Origin: Immersiella caudata
Lineage: Eukaryota; Ascomycota; Sordariomycetes; Sordariales; Lasiosphaeriaceae
Assembly (NCBI GenBank): GCA_030512335.1
Contig: JAULSU010000003.1
Location: 5,890,001 to 5,954,000 of the forward strand
Reading direction: 5' to 3'
Length of the DNA: 64,000 nucleotides
Positions 1-10,746 of this stretch are shown here, one piece after another. The notes beneath the pieces were generated by a model. It was not told the origin of the DNA. It searched no databases and saw nothing but the letters and a program-made list of their open reading frames with translations. The stretch's first letter is position 1; each line of letters begins with the position of its first letter. A program made the translations under genes and the position numbers.

Positions 1-635
1 TTTATTGGGAGGACCATGGGTATGGGCATAGACGGTACTATGGAGACAAATCTTGAGGTGCTTGTGGACCGATCTGAGCGAGTAGATGGTGTTAGATCGG
101 AAATACTGGTTATATATGGGTGCCCTTTGCGGCTGATTGGCGAGAACTCGGAAGTAGCGTTGACCGGCACAATGACGGCCGGGACGGGGATAAGTGGGTC
201 TGGGTCGGACGGCGCGATTGCGAGGGGATCCGGCTTGGCGGAATTTGGGGGTGGTTACCAACCTGGTGGCCCAGTTTGCGGCCAGCCGTCGTTGGCTGAC
301 CCGAGGTCGGGAACGGTTGACCTCCAATAACTAGGTCCACCTTCCTCACATTTTCTCCCGTGTCCCTTCCTTTCTTTTCATTGCCCCTTTCTAAGAGTCC
401 ATCAAACCGAGCAAGGGGCTGAGGTTGTGGGGCGTGGGTGATGGCGCTTTGCGGGCCACCACTGCAACCTCACCTTTAAATCCTTCTGCCTACTTCGCTT
501 CTCGTCGCCCCTTTTTAGTTTCCCTTTTCTTGCTTCAGCCAGCAGTGTCGTCATTTTTCTTTTCTGCGTTTCCTACGTTCCTAGGTGTCAACATTCCCCC
601 CATGAAGCCTAACGCCCCTCAGCCCGTCCTCCCGA
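1..635. other. Upstream region, no gene supported
   Basis: Short open frames occur on both strands but none has recognisable domains. The pyrimidine-rich stretch from about 350 to 600 is probably the 5' leader or promoter of the MFS gene that begins at 636. I see no repeat or RNA gene here. Confidence 0.4.
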
Positions 636-1365
636 ATGTCGTCGCGGATTGGGAACCCGGAGGACGGATCCCCCATTGACCGCGCCTTCTCGGCCGCCTC
701 TACTCTCGACTTCCCCGAAGGCGGGCTTGAGGGCTGGCTCGTCGTCTTCGGCTCCTTCTGCGCAACGGTCTCCGTCTTCGGACTCATCAACTCGGCCGCC
801 GTCCTCGAGTCCTACTTCGCCACCCACCAGCTCGCCCACCATACACCCTCGGAGATCGGATGGATCTTCAGCCTCTACCTCTTCATTGTCTTCTTCGTCG
901 GCATCCAGATCGGTCCCATCTTCGACGCCCACGGCGGCCGCATCCTCGTCGCAGCCGGCACCCTCCTCGTGGTGCTGAGCCTCCTGATCCTGTCCTGGTG
1001 CGAGACCTACTACCAGATCATCCTGGCCTTCTCGGTCCTTGGCGGCCTCGGCGGCGCGCTGCTCAACACCCCGGCCTACGGCTGCATTGCGCACTACTTC
1101 AACCGTCGCCGCGGCCTTGCCACAGGCATCGCCACCACCTCGGGCGGCGTGGGCGGCATTATCTTCCCGCTGATCCTGCAGTCTGTCCTCCCGAACCGGG
1201 GCTTCCCCTGGTCCTGCCGCATCCTCGCCTTCATCGTGCTCGGCCTCGCCCTGCCCGCCAACCTCTTCCTGCGCACGCGCATCCCCCCCTCGCACGGGGC
1301 CACCGCTCCGTCTGGCCCGACTTCACCATCTTCCGCGACCTGCGCTTCGCCTTCGCCTCGGCTGG
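636..1365 (+). pseudogene. Truncated MFS (monocarboxylate-like) transporter
   Basis: This is the N-terminal half of a fungal monocarboxylate-type MFS permease. It has a short cytosolic start, then membrane segments beginning at a GGLEGWLVVFGSF-type segment, an IGWIFSLYLF segment, GGLGGALLNTPAYG and the loop RRRGLATGIATTSGG, all characteristic of this family. Near 1285-1300, at a run of seven Cs, the frame shifts by one base. After the shift the expected VWPDFTIFRDLRFAFASAG segment continues in another frame. Homology stops abruptly at about 1365, where sequence belonging to an opposite-strand gene begins. About six membrane helices are therefore missing. A frameshift plus a rearrangement breakpoint make it non-functional. 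Family assignment is firm; the exact breakpoint is inferred. Confidence 0.8.
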
Positions 1366-2341
1366 TAATTTGGCCAAGGAATTCGTTCGTAAACGCCGGC
1401 TCCCCGTCCTTGATAACCGCAAACCGCTTTTTGGTTTCAAGGAGGGCCAGGCGGTGTTCGGTGAGGTTGTACCTGCCATTGCCAAGCTGATACAAGACTA
1501 GCTCCCCATCCGCTGTAGCTCGGACTTTCTCTTCATAGGAGGTTTTGCCGGCGAACTGGCACGATTTGCCCGAGAACTCGACCAAGCACGTGGGCTTACG
1601 GCGCTGGGTCTCGTGCTGGGGCGGGCATGCCTGGAGCACGTGGCGGATGAAGGCGGAGGCAATCTGGACAGTGCCTTGTTCTGGGACGTCGGCTGAAGGC
1701 TGGCCTTGGCTGACATAGCCGGAACCCTGAGAAGCCTGCTGAGAGCTGCTCTCGCTATACGGGCTTGAGCCGACCCGCATTTTCGAGCTGTCGTCATAGT
1801 TCGGAAAGTCTCTTTGTTTCCGAAATCGTTTGTGCGACGGGGAGGGATTGGACCCTGGACTATATGGACGTCTTTTGCCTTCGCCTTCGCCGGTGCCCAT
1901 GTACATGTCTACGTCGTCGTTGTCCTCGGATTTGTCCACGCCATCGTTCTTGGCCTCGACCTCACGCTCTTCAAGATGGCCGAACTGGGCAAGCGCGGCC
2001 CAAAAGGACCCGAGGCTTGCGCCGTACAAGTGGACAAGCTCTGTATCGGTCAGTGTACCGTGGCTGGCATCGGCGGGTTTCAAGAGCTCCCGGATACGTG
2101 TCTGGTCACAGGCGGTCGCCGCTTCGGCAAAATGGTCCCGTAAATCGGGCAGGAGATGGTTGATATCCGGCCGAGCGGTGGCGCTGCGAACCACGAGGCG
2201 GGCGGCGAAGAGCTCGTCATCCGACCATTTGCTACCTGCGGGCAGTTTCTGGATCTCGTTGAGGCTTGTCGTGCCCGGCGGGCGGTGCCTCTTGAACGCT
2301 GAGGCATCGGTGATGGTGTCAAAGTAATGGATGGATGGCAT
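1094..2341 (-). CDS. Hypothetical protein with chimeric C-terminus
   Basis: A 415-codon intronless frame starts at 2341. The N-terminal 140 residues are a structured, charged region (starting MPSIHYFDTITD, then an SDDELFAARLVV helix). A low-complexity acidic and Ser-rich middle with an RRPYSPGSNPSPSHKRFRKQ basic patch follows, and then a second conserved-looking block (KPTCLVEFSGKSCQF to AFTNEFLGQI). I do not recognise the family; the basic patch could be a nuclear signal. From about 1366 downward the frame runs antisense through the MFS fragment, so the last 90 residues are not native and the gene has lost its 3' end at the breakpoint. Confidence 0.5.
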   Translation of the reverse strand: MPSIHYFDTITDASAFKRHRPPGTTSLNEIQKLPAGSKWSDDELFAARLVVRSATARPDINHLLPDLRDHFAEAATACDQTRIRELLKPADASHGTLTDTELVHLYGASLGSFWAALAQFGHLEEREVEAKNDGVDKSEDNDDVDMYMGTGEGEGKRRPYSPGSNPSPSHKRFRKQRDFPNYDDSSKMRVGSSPYSESSSQQASQGSGYVSQGQPSADVPEQGTVQIASAFIRHVLQACPPQHETQRRKPTCLVEFSGKSCQFAGKTSYEEKVRATADGELVLYQLGNGRYNLTEHRLALLETKKRFAVIKDGEPAFTNEFLGQITSRGEGEAQVAEDGEVGPDGAVAPCEGGMRVRRKRLAGRARPSTMKARMRQDQGKPRFGRTDCRISGKIMPPTPPEVVAMPVARPRRRLK

Positions 2342-4320
2342 GTCGCGCTTCGGGTAAGGTTTGGATGGGCAGACAAATGAAGTAAAGACGTGTGGAGGAT
2401 GTGCGGATGTCGAGGATGGTGGTTTAGGTTGGGGGGAGAGGGACGAGGGGAATTTCAGAGGTTCCGGGTTTTTGTGCCCAATGGTTGGTCCCTTGTTAGG
2501 CAGTTATTAGGCAGCCAATTCTGCATCTTCTGTTCTTGCCCATTTGCCAGGCCGCAGACCTGAGGCGGGCGCCTTCCATCCATGATCCACCAATGGAACA
2601 GGCGAGGCGGGTTGTTCATGACACAGGTCGTTCCGTCCAATAGCGTTGCGAGGTCGCAGCATCGGCGTAGGTTGGGGAACTGCTAGCTCTACCCCGCGTT
2701 CGGTAGGCCCTCAGGGGTTGTTCACGAGAGTGTGCAGGTTGTCCTTGGGGTTGTTCTCAGGGTTGTTCTCTAGGTTGTCTTTGGGAACTTCCGGGACAAT
2801 GGCATGCATAGAAACAACCTCTCAGCAGCAACCTCAACGACAATCCCGATTTGGCCCTTGCCAGCGCTCGAGTCGGGACGGGGCAGCATAGGGTTCTGCA
2901 GGACGCATCAAGAAATGCCCTCTTTAGGGAAAATAAATTACAGCTGTTTTCTCTTAACAGTAGATGTGCTAATCCGAAGTACCGCTCCGTTTCTGCTTTC
3001 TCCTTGCTCTCGCCCATGACTCACCAAGGTTCCCGACATGTGTCTCTTGGTAGCGCCCCGGCCTCAGTGCCCGGCAGAGCCGATGTGGCAAGGTCTGGAA
3101 AGGCTCAGCTGCAATGTGCCAATGGTCGATGTCGAGACCCGAGTCAACTGCCGGTTCTTGGCTTGGGAAGTCCAGCTTGTCGAGAAAGCGAGCTTGTACG
3201 TGGGCTACGTAAAGATGGAATGGCCTCGGCCTCCCGGCCCCGGCGACGAGAACACGAATCTGGGAGACGAGATAACCCCGAAGTTGGTTAGTTGGTGGTT
3301 TTGGATCCTAAAACTTAGAGTCCCGGGGCGGGATGGTACGATGAGAGAAAAACATCAAGGGAAGGGACCCACTGTGAAGCTGGAGTCGGAAGGCAGTGGC
3401 TGTGCGGCATACCGGCGTTCTTGTTGTGCAAGGGCGATGACAAGAGCAACTAAGAATGGGTCCTTTTCCGGCTCCTTGGGGGTATGGTGTAAGCTTAGGA
3501 GGCCGGCACGCCACAACCCCGGCCAATCCGTGTAGTGACGGTTCGGCGGCGGCTTAAAGTGTTGCCGTCTCTCACGCATAGTATCGTGGTAATCGATACA
3601 TGCCAACGAGATAATCTCAGGATCAGGGCCCGGGACCGAGACTGACAGGCAGCAGAACCGAATACTGGCACACGAGCGTTGGTGAAAGTAGAGAGACGCT
3701 GCTCGGCTACGCCATCCAAGCGGTGTTAGTATGTGTCTGATTGTGGGCGGACATATACATACTTGTGCTCAACCGAGGTGTGGCCCCGAAGTGGCCAGAT
3801 AAGTTCAGGACGGTGTCCGCCAATACCTCATCATCAAATGAGCGGGACAGGCGGCGGGCGAGAAAGCGGGTATAAGCACCTGGCTCGGAAGACGCGGCCT
3901 CGGTGGTCTTGGTGGTCACGTTGCTCTCGCGGGCGCCAGCGCCATGGGCTTCCTCATCGTGGTCATGGATGCGACAGTCAAGGAGGGCTGGCTGACGGTC
4001 GGTCCAACGCAGCGGATGGACCAGCAATCGTTCACGAGGGTAGAGCGCGACGAGTCGATTGATTGACAGTGGCGGCGGCGGGGTTGGCGGGGTTGTGCTT
4101 GAGCAACTTTGGCGGTCGTCGGCTTGGTGTGCGTCTGGAAGAGCCATCCTGCAATGCGACTCGCAGGGCGGATGGATGCGTACTGGGGTGCAGATGCATC
4201 GAGTTTTTGTTGGTTTGTTGAGAATTCGGGGAATTGGTGAGCTAGTGGCAGCGGGAAAGGAAGTTGGCCCGGCCATGGCACGGGCCAAAGTACGCCGCCA
4301 GTTCACGTGACTCATCCAAG
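2342..4320. other. Intergenic, no gene supported
   Basis: Several frames of 60-200 codons overlap on both strands, for example 3707-4315 on the minus strand and 3038-3535 on the plus strand. None has a recognisable domain, signal peptide or convincing splice structure. Around 2700-2790 there is a short imperfect tandem repeat of GGTTGTTCTC/GGTTGTCTTT type. Confidence 0.35.
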
Positions 4321-4321
4321 A

Positions 4322-4756
4322 TCAGAGAAATGCACGGGCCCACTGGAGAGTTACCAAAACGGCACCAGTGCGCGTCCGTATTTTCGGTTGTCTATCCATC
4401 GCAAACGGCGTGGGTCCAATCATGAGCATCTTCCCGACGAGGAAGTCGGGTACATGGACGTTAGGGGATACGAGAATGTGTATGCCAGCTACCACTGCCG
4501 TGATAGAAGCACCCCACCCAATGATCAGCCCTACAAGCAGGAGATTTCGCGTCTGGAGGTCCCGGCCAGGCATGCGGTGCAGGTCCTCAGCAATCACTTC
4601 CACCCGGGAGTCGTTCTTGGGCGCATGGCCATCGCCATCTTCATCCTTCTCGTCGCGTCTCGGCACGATTACGGAGATGACGACCGCGGAGATTCGGTAC
4701 AAGTGGCGCCCAAGTTGTTCGTACAAAGGTTTGGCGTGGGGCTTGCTCGGTTTCAT
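4322..4756 (-). CDS. Hypothetical membrane protein fragment
   Basis: This 144-codon frame has one hydrophobic segment (LLLVGLIIGWGASITAVVAG) followed by a conserved-looking HILVSPNVHVPDFLVGKML stretch, and a second short hydrophobic patch near the start (ISAVVISVIV). It may be one exon of a larger membrane protein, because the frame stays open upstream of the chosen ATG. The opposite strand is also open over the same interval, so the call rests only on the membrane-like segment. Family unknown. Confidence 0.25.
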   Translation of the reverse strand: MKPSKPHAKPLYEQLGRHLYRISAVVISVIVPRRDEKDEDGDGHAPKNDSRVEVIAEDLHRMPGRDLQTRNLLLVGLIIGWGASITAVVAGIHILVSPNVHVPDFLVGKMLMIGPTPFAMDRQPKIRTRTGAVLVTLQWARAFL

Positions 4757-5152
4757 GATCTGAACGTCGAGTGGTTTCCGGCAGGCGACTCGGGCCTAAC
4801 GAGCGATCATCGTGGGAGAGACACATTTTTCCTCACATGTTCTCAGGGGCTGCTCAGCAATGTTTGGCAAAGTAGAACTTAGTTATTCATCAGATACGGC
4901 GCTTCGTGGACGGCCGGCCGAAAACGCAGTTGCGTGCATCCACTGAAAGTCGGAGTGGCGCAGCATGAGTCGGGGACGCTTTCGATGCAGGGTACGGTTG
5001 CTGTAGCCAAACATTGGGTTTTCGCCTTCCGGGATTATCACGCTAGTCTCTCGGTGAGGAGTGGGTAGGCAAAGTTCCCGCAGGAGGTGGGCCGATGCGA
5101 GGCTTGGAAGATGGAGTTTGCAAAACTTTTGATTGTTAAGCCCACTAAAAGG
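4757..5152. other. Intergenic, promoter side of the Cys-module gene
   Basis: No convincing coding frame. The 3' part is the likely promoter of the secreted protein gene starting at 5302. Confidence 0.4.
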
Positions 5153-5160
5153 TATAATAA
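5153..5160 (+). promoter_or_regulatory. TATA-like box of the Cys-module gene
   Basis: The sequence TATAATAA lies about 142 bases upstream of the start codon at 5302, a plausible core promoter position with a leader of roughly 110 bases. Position and motif only; not tested. Confidence 0.4.
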
Positions 5161-5301
5161 ATCCCGCTCTTGCACTGCGTGTTTTCTATCTGGCCTGTCT
5201 GCCATTCATCCAACCATTTGATTCATTCTCTTGCAATTTGCTCTCCAATCTTACAAAAGAACCAAACTTGTCGTCCCCGCCAGTCCTTCCTCTTCGCGGC
5301 C

Positions 5302-6196
5302 ATGTTCACCAACAACCTGCTCGTCCTTCTACCGCTGCTGGTGGCACCGTCCGCCCTTGCATCGGCAGCCTCCCTCTGCCTCGATGGATGCTGTGACCAA
5401 GCATTAGAACTCCCGTCGCGGGAACTCTCGCTATCTTTGGGCGCGACTTTCCAACTTCCAAAGGCCCGAATCCCCTGCTGCGAGTGTCAACCAAATATCG
5501 ACATCGCCATTCCAGAGACAATTGCCAACAGCTCGCAGACCCCCTCCGACGCCCAACCCGCGCAGGATGCTGATCAGGAGCTTCCGTTCTCCATCATCAC
5601 ATGTCCGGTGGCATGTCCTTGCTGCCAATGGTGCGAGCCGCTGCCGCTGCCACAATGCCAGGCGCCGCATCAGCCTTTTGAGGCCCAGTACAATACCGTC
5701 CGCAGTCTGGTTGGCTGTGACTCCCTTCCCGCGTCCACGCTCGTCTGCCCCGTTGGAGAGTGCTCGCCTGGCTGTCTTTGCAGAGAGACACTGATGCAGC
5801 AGCTGGAAGGTCATCTGCTGGACAAGCATGCACCCCACAGGGCCGACGTGGTCGCCGAACCCGCCGAACCCGCCGAGAAGGGATGGCCGCGATTGAACCG
5901 ACCACCTGTCGTCCTTGGGCGCCCGCAGCCTTCTCTGCGCCCCGCATTGTACAAGCCACCCTGCACCCCAACTTGCCCTTGCTGTCCCAACTGCAAGCCC
6001 ATCGACCCTAACTGTGGCAAATACCGGAGTTCCTTACAAACTCCGTTCGAGCAGCTGCGCGAAGCGGTAGGCTGCGATGTCCACGCCGCTCTGCCCGCTT
6101 GGGGAGTGCAGAAATGACTGCATGTGCAGAGAAACGCTCCTGAAAGAGGTGGATTCCGTGCTGTTTGGCGGATCGCGCCAGGTTGACAAGCAGTGA
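5302..6196 (+). pseudogene. Secreted protein with two cysteine-rich modules, frameshifted in module 2
   Basis: Starting at 5302 (the upstream in-frame ATG at 5170 would bury the signal sequence), the protein opens with a signal peptide of about 20 residues (MFTNNLLVLLPLLVAPSA). Two related modules follow. Each reads CPxCCxxC, a spacer, then RxxVGCD, then CPxGEC, then CxCRETL. Module 1 lies at about 5600-5810 and module 2 at about 5965-6160. In module 2 the frame breaks near 6070-6080, just after VGCD. The shifted frame restores CPLGECRNDCMCRETL and runs to a stop at 6194-6196. Without the shift the protein ends at 6117. A 45-bp GT-AG intron could be drawn but would remove the conserved motif, so an indel (real or an assembly error) is more likely. 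Extracellular role unknown; effector or cell-wall protein is possible. Confidence 0.7.
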
Positions 6197-6475
6197 GGCG
6201 TCCCATTCCCCTCGTGTGCGCTTCGCCAGCGAGGTTCTCTGCTCATCATCATGATGGATTCAACAGGCCCGAGTCTTTCGGGACAAAGTATCAATCAGGG
6301 TGCGGCACATTAGACTTTGGAGGGAAAGGAGCACCACACCAGCTATTGCCAACTTGGATTCACACATTGTAGTTAGTTTTTTTTTTTTGATAACAGCTTT
6401 TACCGTCGACGAGCGTGGGGTGCATAGACTTTGGATTCTTCACTCCAACTCCTTTCGTCCTACAGTTCACGTCTG

Positions 6476-7981
6476 CTAACGAGTCCCCCCTACCACCTCG
6501 GCCATGACCTCCCCCAACGGCTGCAACCGCTCCAACTCTATACACCCCTCGGGTTTCCCGCCCATTGGACTACTAAACGAGACCTCAATCCCATACCCTT
6601 CCAATTCCCCTCTCAGCCTGTCCATATAATCCCACGGCCACCGTACCGCTACCCACGTCCCACCCGTCCGCTTCCAATCCTGGTCGTCAAGCACGCACTC
6701 AAGCTGAATCCTGCAGAGTGGGACCCCCCTCCGGATGCAAATCGCCGCAAACCGCCGCAGCCAGCGTTCGTGCTCCCCGCCAAACATAAAGTCCAACGGG
6801 GACGGCAGCTCGGCATCGGGGCCGACACCAAGCGTCCACGTGAACCTACGCAGACGAGGCGGGATGAAGAATGATTCTGTACCGGGGCGGTGCCCGGTGG
6901 AGTGGGAAGTCAAGGTGAGATCGGTTAGGGCTTCGAATTGGGCCAAGTCGGGAGGTTGCTGGGATGGCAGAGATGGGAGAGCGTGGAGGTGCAGGGTGGT
7001 GAGGGTGCTGCGTTGGGCGTGGAGGAGGTCGAGGATATTTGTGAGGGTCCAGCTCGAATCAATGGTGTTGGTCAGGGTCGAGGTGTGATGGAATGCAGGG
7101 TCTTGAAGACTGAGACTGGGTTGGAGGGTGTGGACGTTGGGGCCGAGGTTGAAGGAGTCGAGGGCCGAGGGTAAGCTGAGGAGATGGCCGAGGTTATGGA
7201 AGCTGTCTTTGAAGTTGTGGAGGGTGAGGCTGGCGATGGGAGAGGAGCCGGGCTGGAGGGGAAGGGAGAATGGTTAGAAAACTGGCATTTAGTTCAAGGG
7301 AGTGGGGGGACATACAAGAACGTCCCATGCGTGCCCGGTGTTGGTGTTGGCGCCATTGAGATGTAGGATTCGGAGTCGCGCCGCGCAGCGGAGAGCACTC
7401 ATGGTTCGGGGCAGGCTAAGGTGGCCGTAGGCGGTAGGGGCGATAGTTAGCTCGAATAAGTCTGGCATGCTTTGGGTGGCAGCATGGATAACCTCCCAGG
7501 CGCCGTCGAGGTCACAAACATGGAGAGCCAAGTCATTCCTAGCATAGCCGGCAGCCGAGGCGTGGAAGCCTCCTGAGATCTTGAGGCGCTGGACTCTAGT
7601 GAGCCACGTCACAAAGTCAATGGCCCAAGATTGCCAAGCCGGGTCCGGGTCTCCAATGTGAACCTGAAGGTCGAGACAGTGACGGTGGAGCGAACGGTCC
7701 TCGTTGACGGTTCGGTGGAGGTGCTTGGTTGCCGTCTCGGTCGCTGACGGATGGAAACCTTGACGACCCCATGTGATCTCGAGACGTCGGTACAGGTGCG
7801 GGACTGCGAGGTGGTAGAAGCGGCGACAGGTCAAGAGAATCGCCCGTGCGTCGCCAAAGAATTTATCAAAGTCCGGACGCCACCAGTTGCGCTCCGGGTA
7901 CACGAGCACATTGGAGATGATTTGATTGAGAACTTCGTCAGGCTGCCGCATAATGTGCGGCGCTGACACTTTAGTCGACAT
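6476..7981 (-). CDS. F-box protein
   Basis: Two exons, 7981-7316 and 7252-6476, encode 480 residues. The intron (7253-7315, 63 bp) has a GTATGT donor and a CCAG acceptor and is in phase 0. The N-terminus holds an F-box-like motif: PDEVLNQIISNVL, then LLTCRRFYHLAVPHLYRRLEI (residues about 13-70). The F-box normally binds Skp1 and the rest selects targets for SCF ubiquitin ligases. The remainder is Leu-rich (LHLNGAN, TLTTLHLHALPSL) in the style of degenerate leucine-rich repeats common in fungal F-box proteins. Substrate unknown. GC-rich and undamaged despite lying beside a transposon block. Confidence 0.75.
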
Positions 7982-8515
7982 TGCTGGCGAACTCTCTAAA
8001 GTGATGCGTGGCTTGGTAGCAGATCTTTGAGAAACGATGCTAACCGATCAATGTCGAGCAGGCAGGCAGGCAGGCGGGGTTGCAACCCCTTGCTAAAGCA
8101 CCAGTCCAATGAACGGAGAGGAATGCCTGGTAAAGCAAAGCGTCCCTCTAACTGGCTGGGCTCCCCCCCTCGATAATAGATGCTGCAAGAAGGACAGCTC
8201 CTTGAATGAATTCACAGCGATTATTGATTCGGCTTCCGACAAGAGGTCGCAGCATGGGAAGATATTACTTTCTGCGGGATTAGCACAGGAGCTTAAGCAA
8301 TTTCCCCGCACTAGCGAATTGTTTTAGAGACCAAGAAGAAACGGACCTCTAGATGATTCAAAACCGGACGGCATCTTGGTCAGACTCTCTTCTCTTCATG
8401 CACGCCGGCACAACAGTTGGCGCGACGAATACGCAAGGAACAGTCCCCGCGCCCGCTCTAAAGCATCGAATCCGGCGTAGCGTCATCATCACATTGGAAC
8501 CACAACCACGGCATA
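7982..8515. other. Intergenic up to the Fot1/pogo insertion
   Basis: Contains the F-box gene's upstream region, including a GGCAGGCAGGCAGGC microrepeat near 8060. No gene supported. Bases 8514-8515 are the left TA target duplication of the transposon that follows. Confidence 0.5.
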
Positions 8516-8555
8516 GAAGTCGCGACCCAACAATGCAACCACCCCATAATGTAAC
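8516..8555 (+). repeat. Left terminal inverted repeat of Fot1/pogo element
   Basis: A 40-base sequence beginning GAAGTCGCGACCC. Its exact reverse complement occupies 11854-11893. Confidence 0.95.
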
Positions 8556-8898
8556 ATTACGATCGGTATACCCCTGAGACCACCCCATCTCTTCCAACCT
8601 TCACTATTCCTCTAATTCTTACTTAAACACCACTAAATTTAAGATGCAGTTAGTTTGTGAGCAGAATATCCAGTCTGTAATTAACCTGGTCGAAAATGGT
8701 AAAACTCAGGTTAAAGCAGTGGCGTAATATGAAATCTATCTGTTAACGTTAAGCCGGCACCTTTGTAGCGTTAAATCGCGGCGTATAAGTAAAATAAACA
8801 CTTAACAGCTTACTTTAGCTTAAAAGAGCTTTTTAATCGACTGGGATTTTAATTAAAAAACCAGTGGCTACACTTCTAATAAAGCAGAGCTTACACGT

Positions 8899-9887
8899 TG
8901 ACTCGGGGCGATCTGTGACGACCTGCGGGCCACCCTTGTGGCCGGAACGGACCAACGTGTCCCCGCAGGCGCCACAGTACAAGGCACCGTGTGGCAACTA
9001 CTTAACACTGTGTGATCTGTGCCAAGGAATCCGCTCTGTCACAGAGCAAGCGCAGGCCTACAGAGCACTTGCTCTGTGATCTGTAAACACTAAGGGACGG
9101 AGTAACAGATCAAGGTATAAGTTACATCCCCACTAATAGTATAGATAGCTATCATCGTACCCACGATGGTGTGAGGAACCTTCTGTTCCTCACACAAGTA
9201 TTCGCTTATCAATTAAACCAACTTCAATTATATCCTACTGCACTAACACTTAGAGTGTTGTTCTGTCTTATAGTGACATACAGCCATTAACCAGTGAACC
9301 CCCGTCTGTAAGGACTTGCCTCTGTATTACTCCTCTCCTGCCCACCCAACCTATCTAGCGACCCTGCCGACCGTCTGTTGACAGCCCAGAGGTCGTAACA
9401 CGATCGTTCCGATCGCCCCTTGTGGTTCTTTGGGTGTTTTTTGTGCATATCGCTGTAACCATTTTATAATTAGCGAAGTTTTGGCACGCACCGTCAAGGC
9501 CGCGCCACGCGGTTCTTCGAACTGCGTTTCTTCTCCAGGAGGCAAACGAAAAAGAAGAAGGACGCCATCGGCGATTTCACCACGAGTTACACCCGTAAAT
9601 ATTATCCCTACTTAGTTATCCTTACTTGGTTATCCCTACTTGGTTATCCCTATTTAGTTATCCCTACTTAGTTATCCCTACTTGGTTATCCCTACTTGGT
9701 TATCCCTACTTAGTTATATACCTCCCTTTAGGTCAGTCCTCGTTTTCACACGTCAGTTCCACATGTGCTCCTTTGATCAGAGAGGGAGCTACTTTACTGG
9801 CGGCCATACTGGCCGCCATCGGCGTTCTTAGGGGTGGTTCTATTCTTTTGTGCCCTGAGTCTTATGGTGCATCACCGCACCTGTTCA
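8899..9887 (+). mobile_element. RYRY-family solo LTR-like element, copy A
   Basis: Starts TGACTCGGGGCG and ends CACCTGTTCA, so it has TG...CA termini. It is flanked by the 4-bp duplication ACGT (8895-8898 and 9888-9891). It lies inside the Fot1/pogo transposase and is itself split by a 487-bp LTR at 8914-9400. It carries about eight units of a 14-bp minisatellite (about 9595-9715) and the GGCGGCCA/TGGCCGCC hairpin near 9800. No coding capacity. Confidence 0.9.
8914..9400 (+). mobile_element. Solo LTR, family 2, copy 1
   Basis: Begins TGTGACGACCTGCGGG and ends GAGGTCGTAACA, so the ends form an imperfect inverted repeat TGTxACGACC. Flanked by the exact 5-bp duplication CGATC (8909-8913 and 9401-9405). 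The target is the palindrome at the left edge of RYRY-family copy A. Inside is a perfect 9-bp stem GTGAGGAAC/GTTCCTCAC near 9170-9195. No internal retrotransposon sequence remains, so it is a solo LTR produced by LTR-LTR recombination. Confidence 0.92.
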
Positions 9888-10746
9888 ACGTATAGTGTAA
9901 GAAATCCTCCGTTAAATTAATATTACGGAGATTATCGGCCACTGTTAGGTAAACCGTTTTTTTAACTGTTATAAACGAGTTAAAACGAAGAAGTTAGTAC
10001 TGTTAAAAATATTAAAAGTTAAAGGTTTTACTAAAAAGTGTTATAAAAACTTCTTTTAACGTTTAAAATACTAATTAAAGATTAAAAATATCTTATTATA
10101 AAATATTATAAACTTTAATAAATACAGTATATAAGAGATTAAAATATACACCGGTATAGTAATTAAAGACATTTTAATTAACAAATCGGTAATTATAAGG
10201 CCTAATAATATTAATTAGGTTATAGTTTTAAAAGTGGTTACAGTAAAGGGTTGAAGATTAACACCTGTAATTATCTTTACCGGTATAACGCTTTAAGGCC
10301 AGTATTTTCCGTTAAATCCTATTAATAAGAACGATATTTATATTTAAAAGTACGATAAAATACTAATAGGATAAAGTAACACCAGGATTACACTTTAATA
10401 ATTATAAAAAGTGTACTTATTAAAGATTAAGCTTATAAACACTTATTAATAACACCTTTTTATCTTAAATAAATATAACACTTATATTACCCCTGGATTT
10501 ATATAAATATACTAACATTACTAAGTTGAATTATTATATCTACTATCTTACAGCTTTTAGAAATTATAACCTTTTAACTAAAGTGTTTTCTCACCTTTTA
10601 AAAACTACTTTTATTAAGAAATAAAAAATTACACTTATTATAAAACCTTAACACCAGTTAATAAGTAACGGTTCCTTATTACATATAAGGACGTTTTACG
10701 GAAAGGTTATACGTTAGCTAATATAAAAAGCAGCTTTTAAAAAACC

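Noticed and set aside
609..1295. Long antisense frames over GC-rich genes (for example 609-1295 minus, 43357-44145 minus, 51235-52080 minus)
   Set aside because: They are shadows of real genes caused by GC-rich third positions. They have no domains and biased composition.
6058..6110. Intron explaining the frame break in the cysteine-module gene
   Set aside because: A GT-AG pair exists but the intron would be only 45 bp and would delete the conserved CPLGEC motif.
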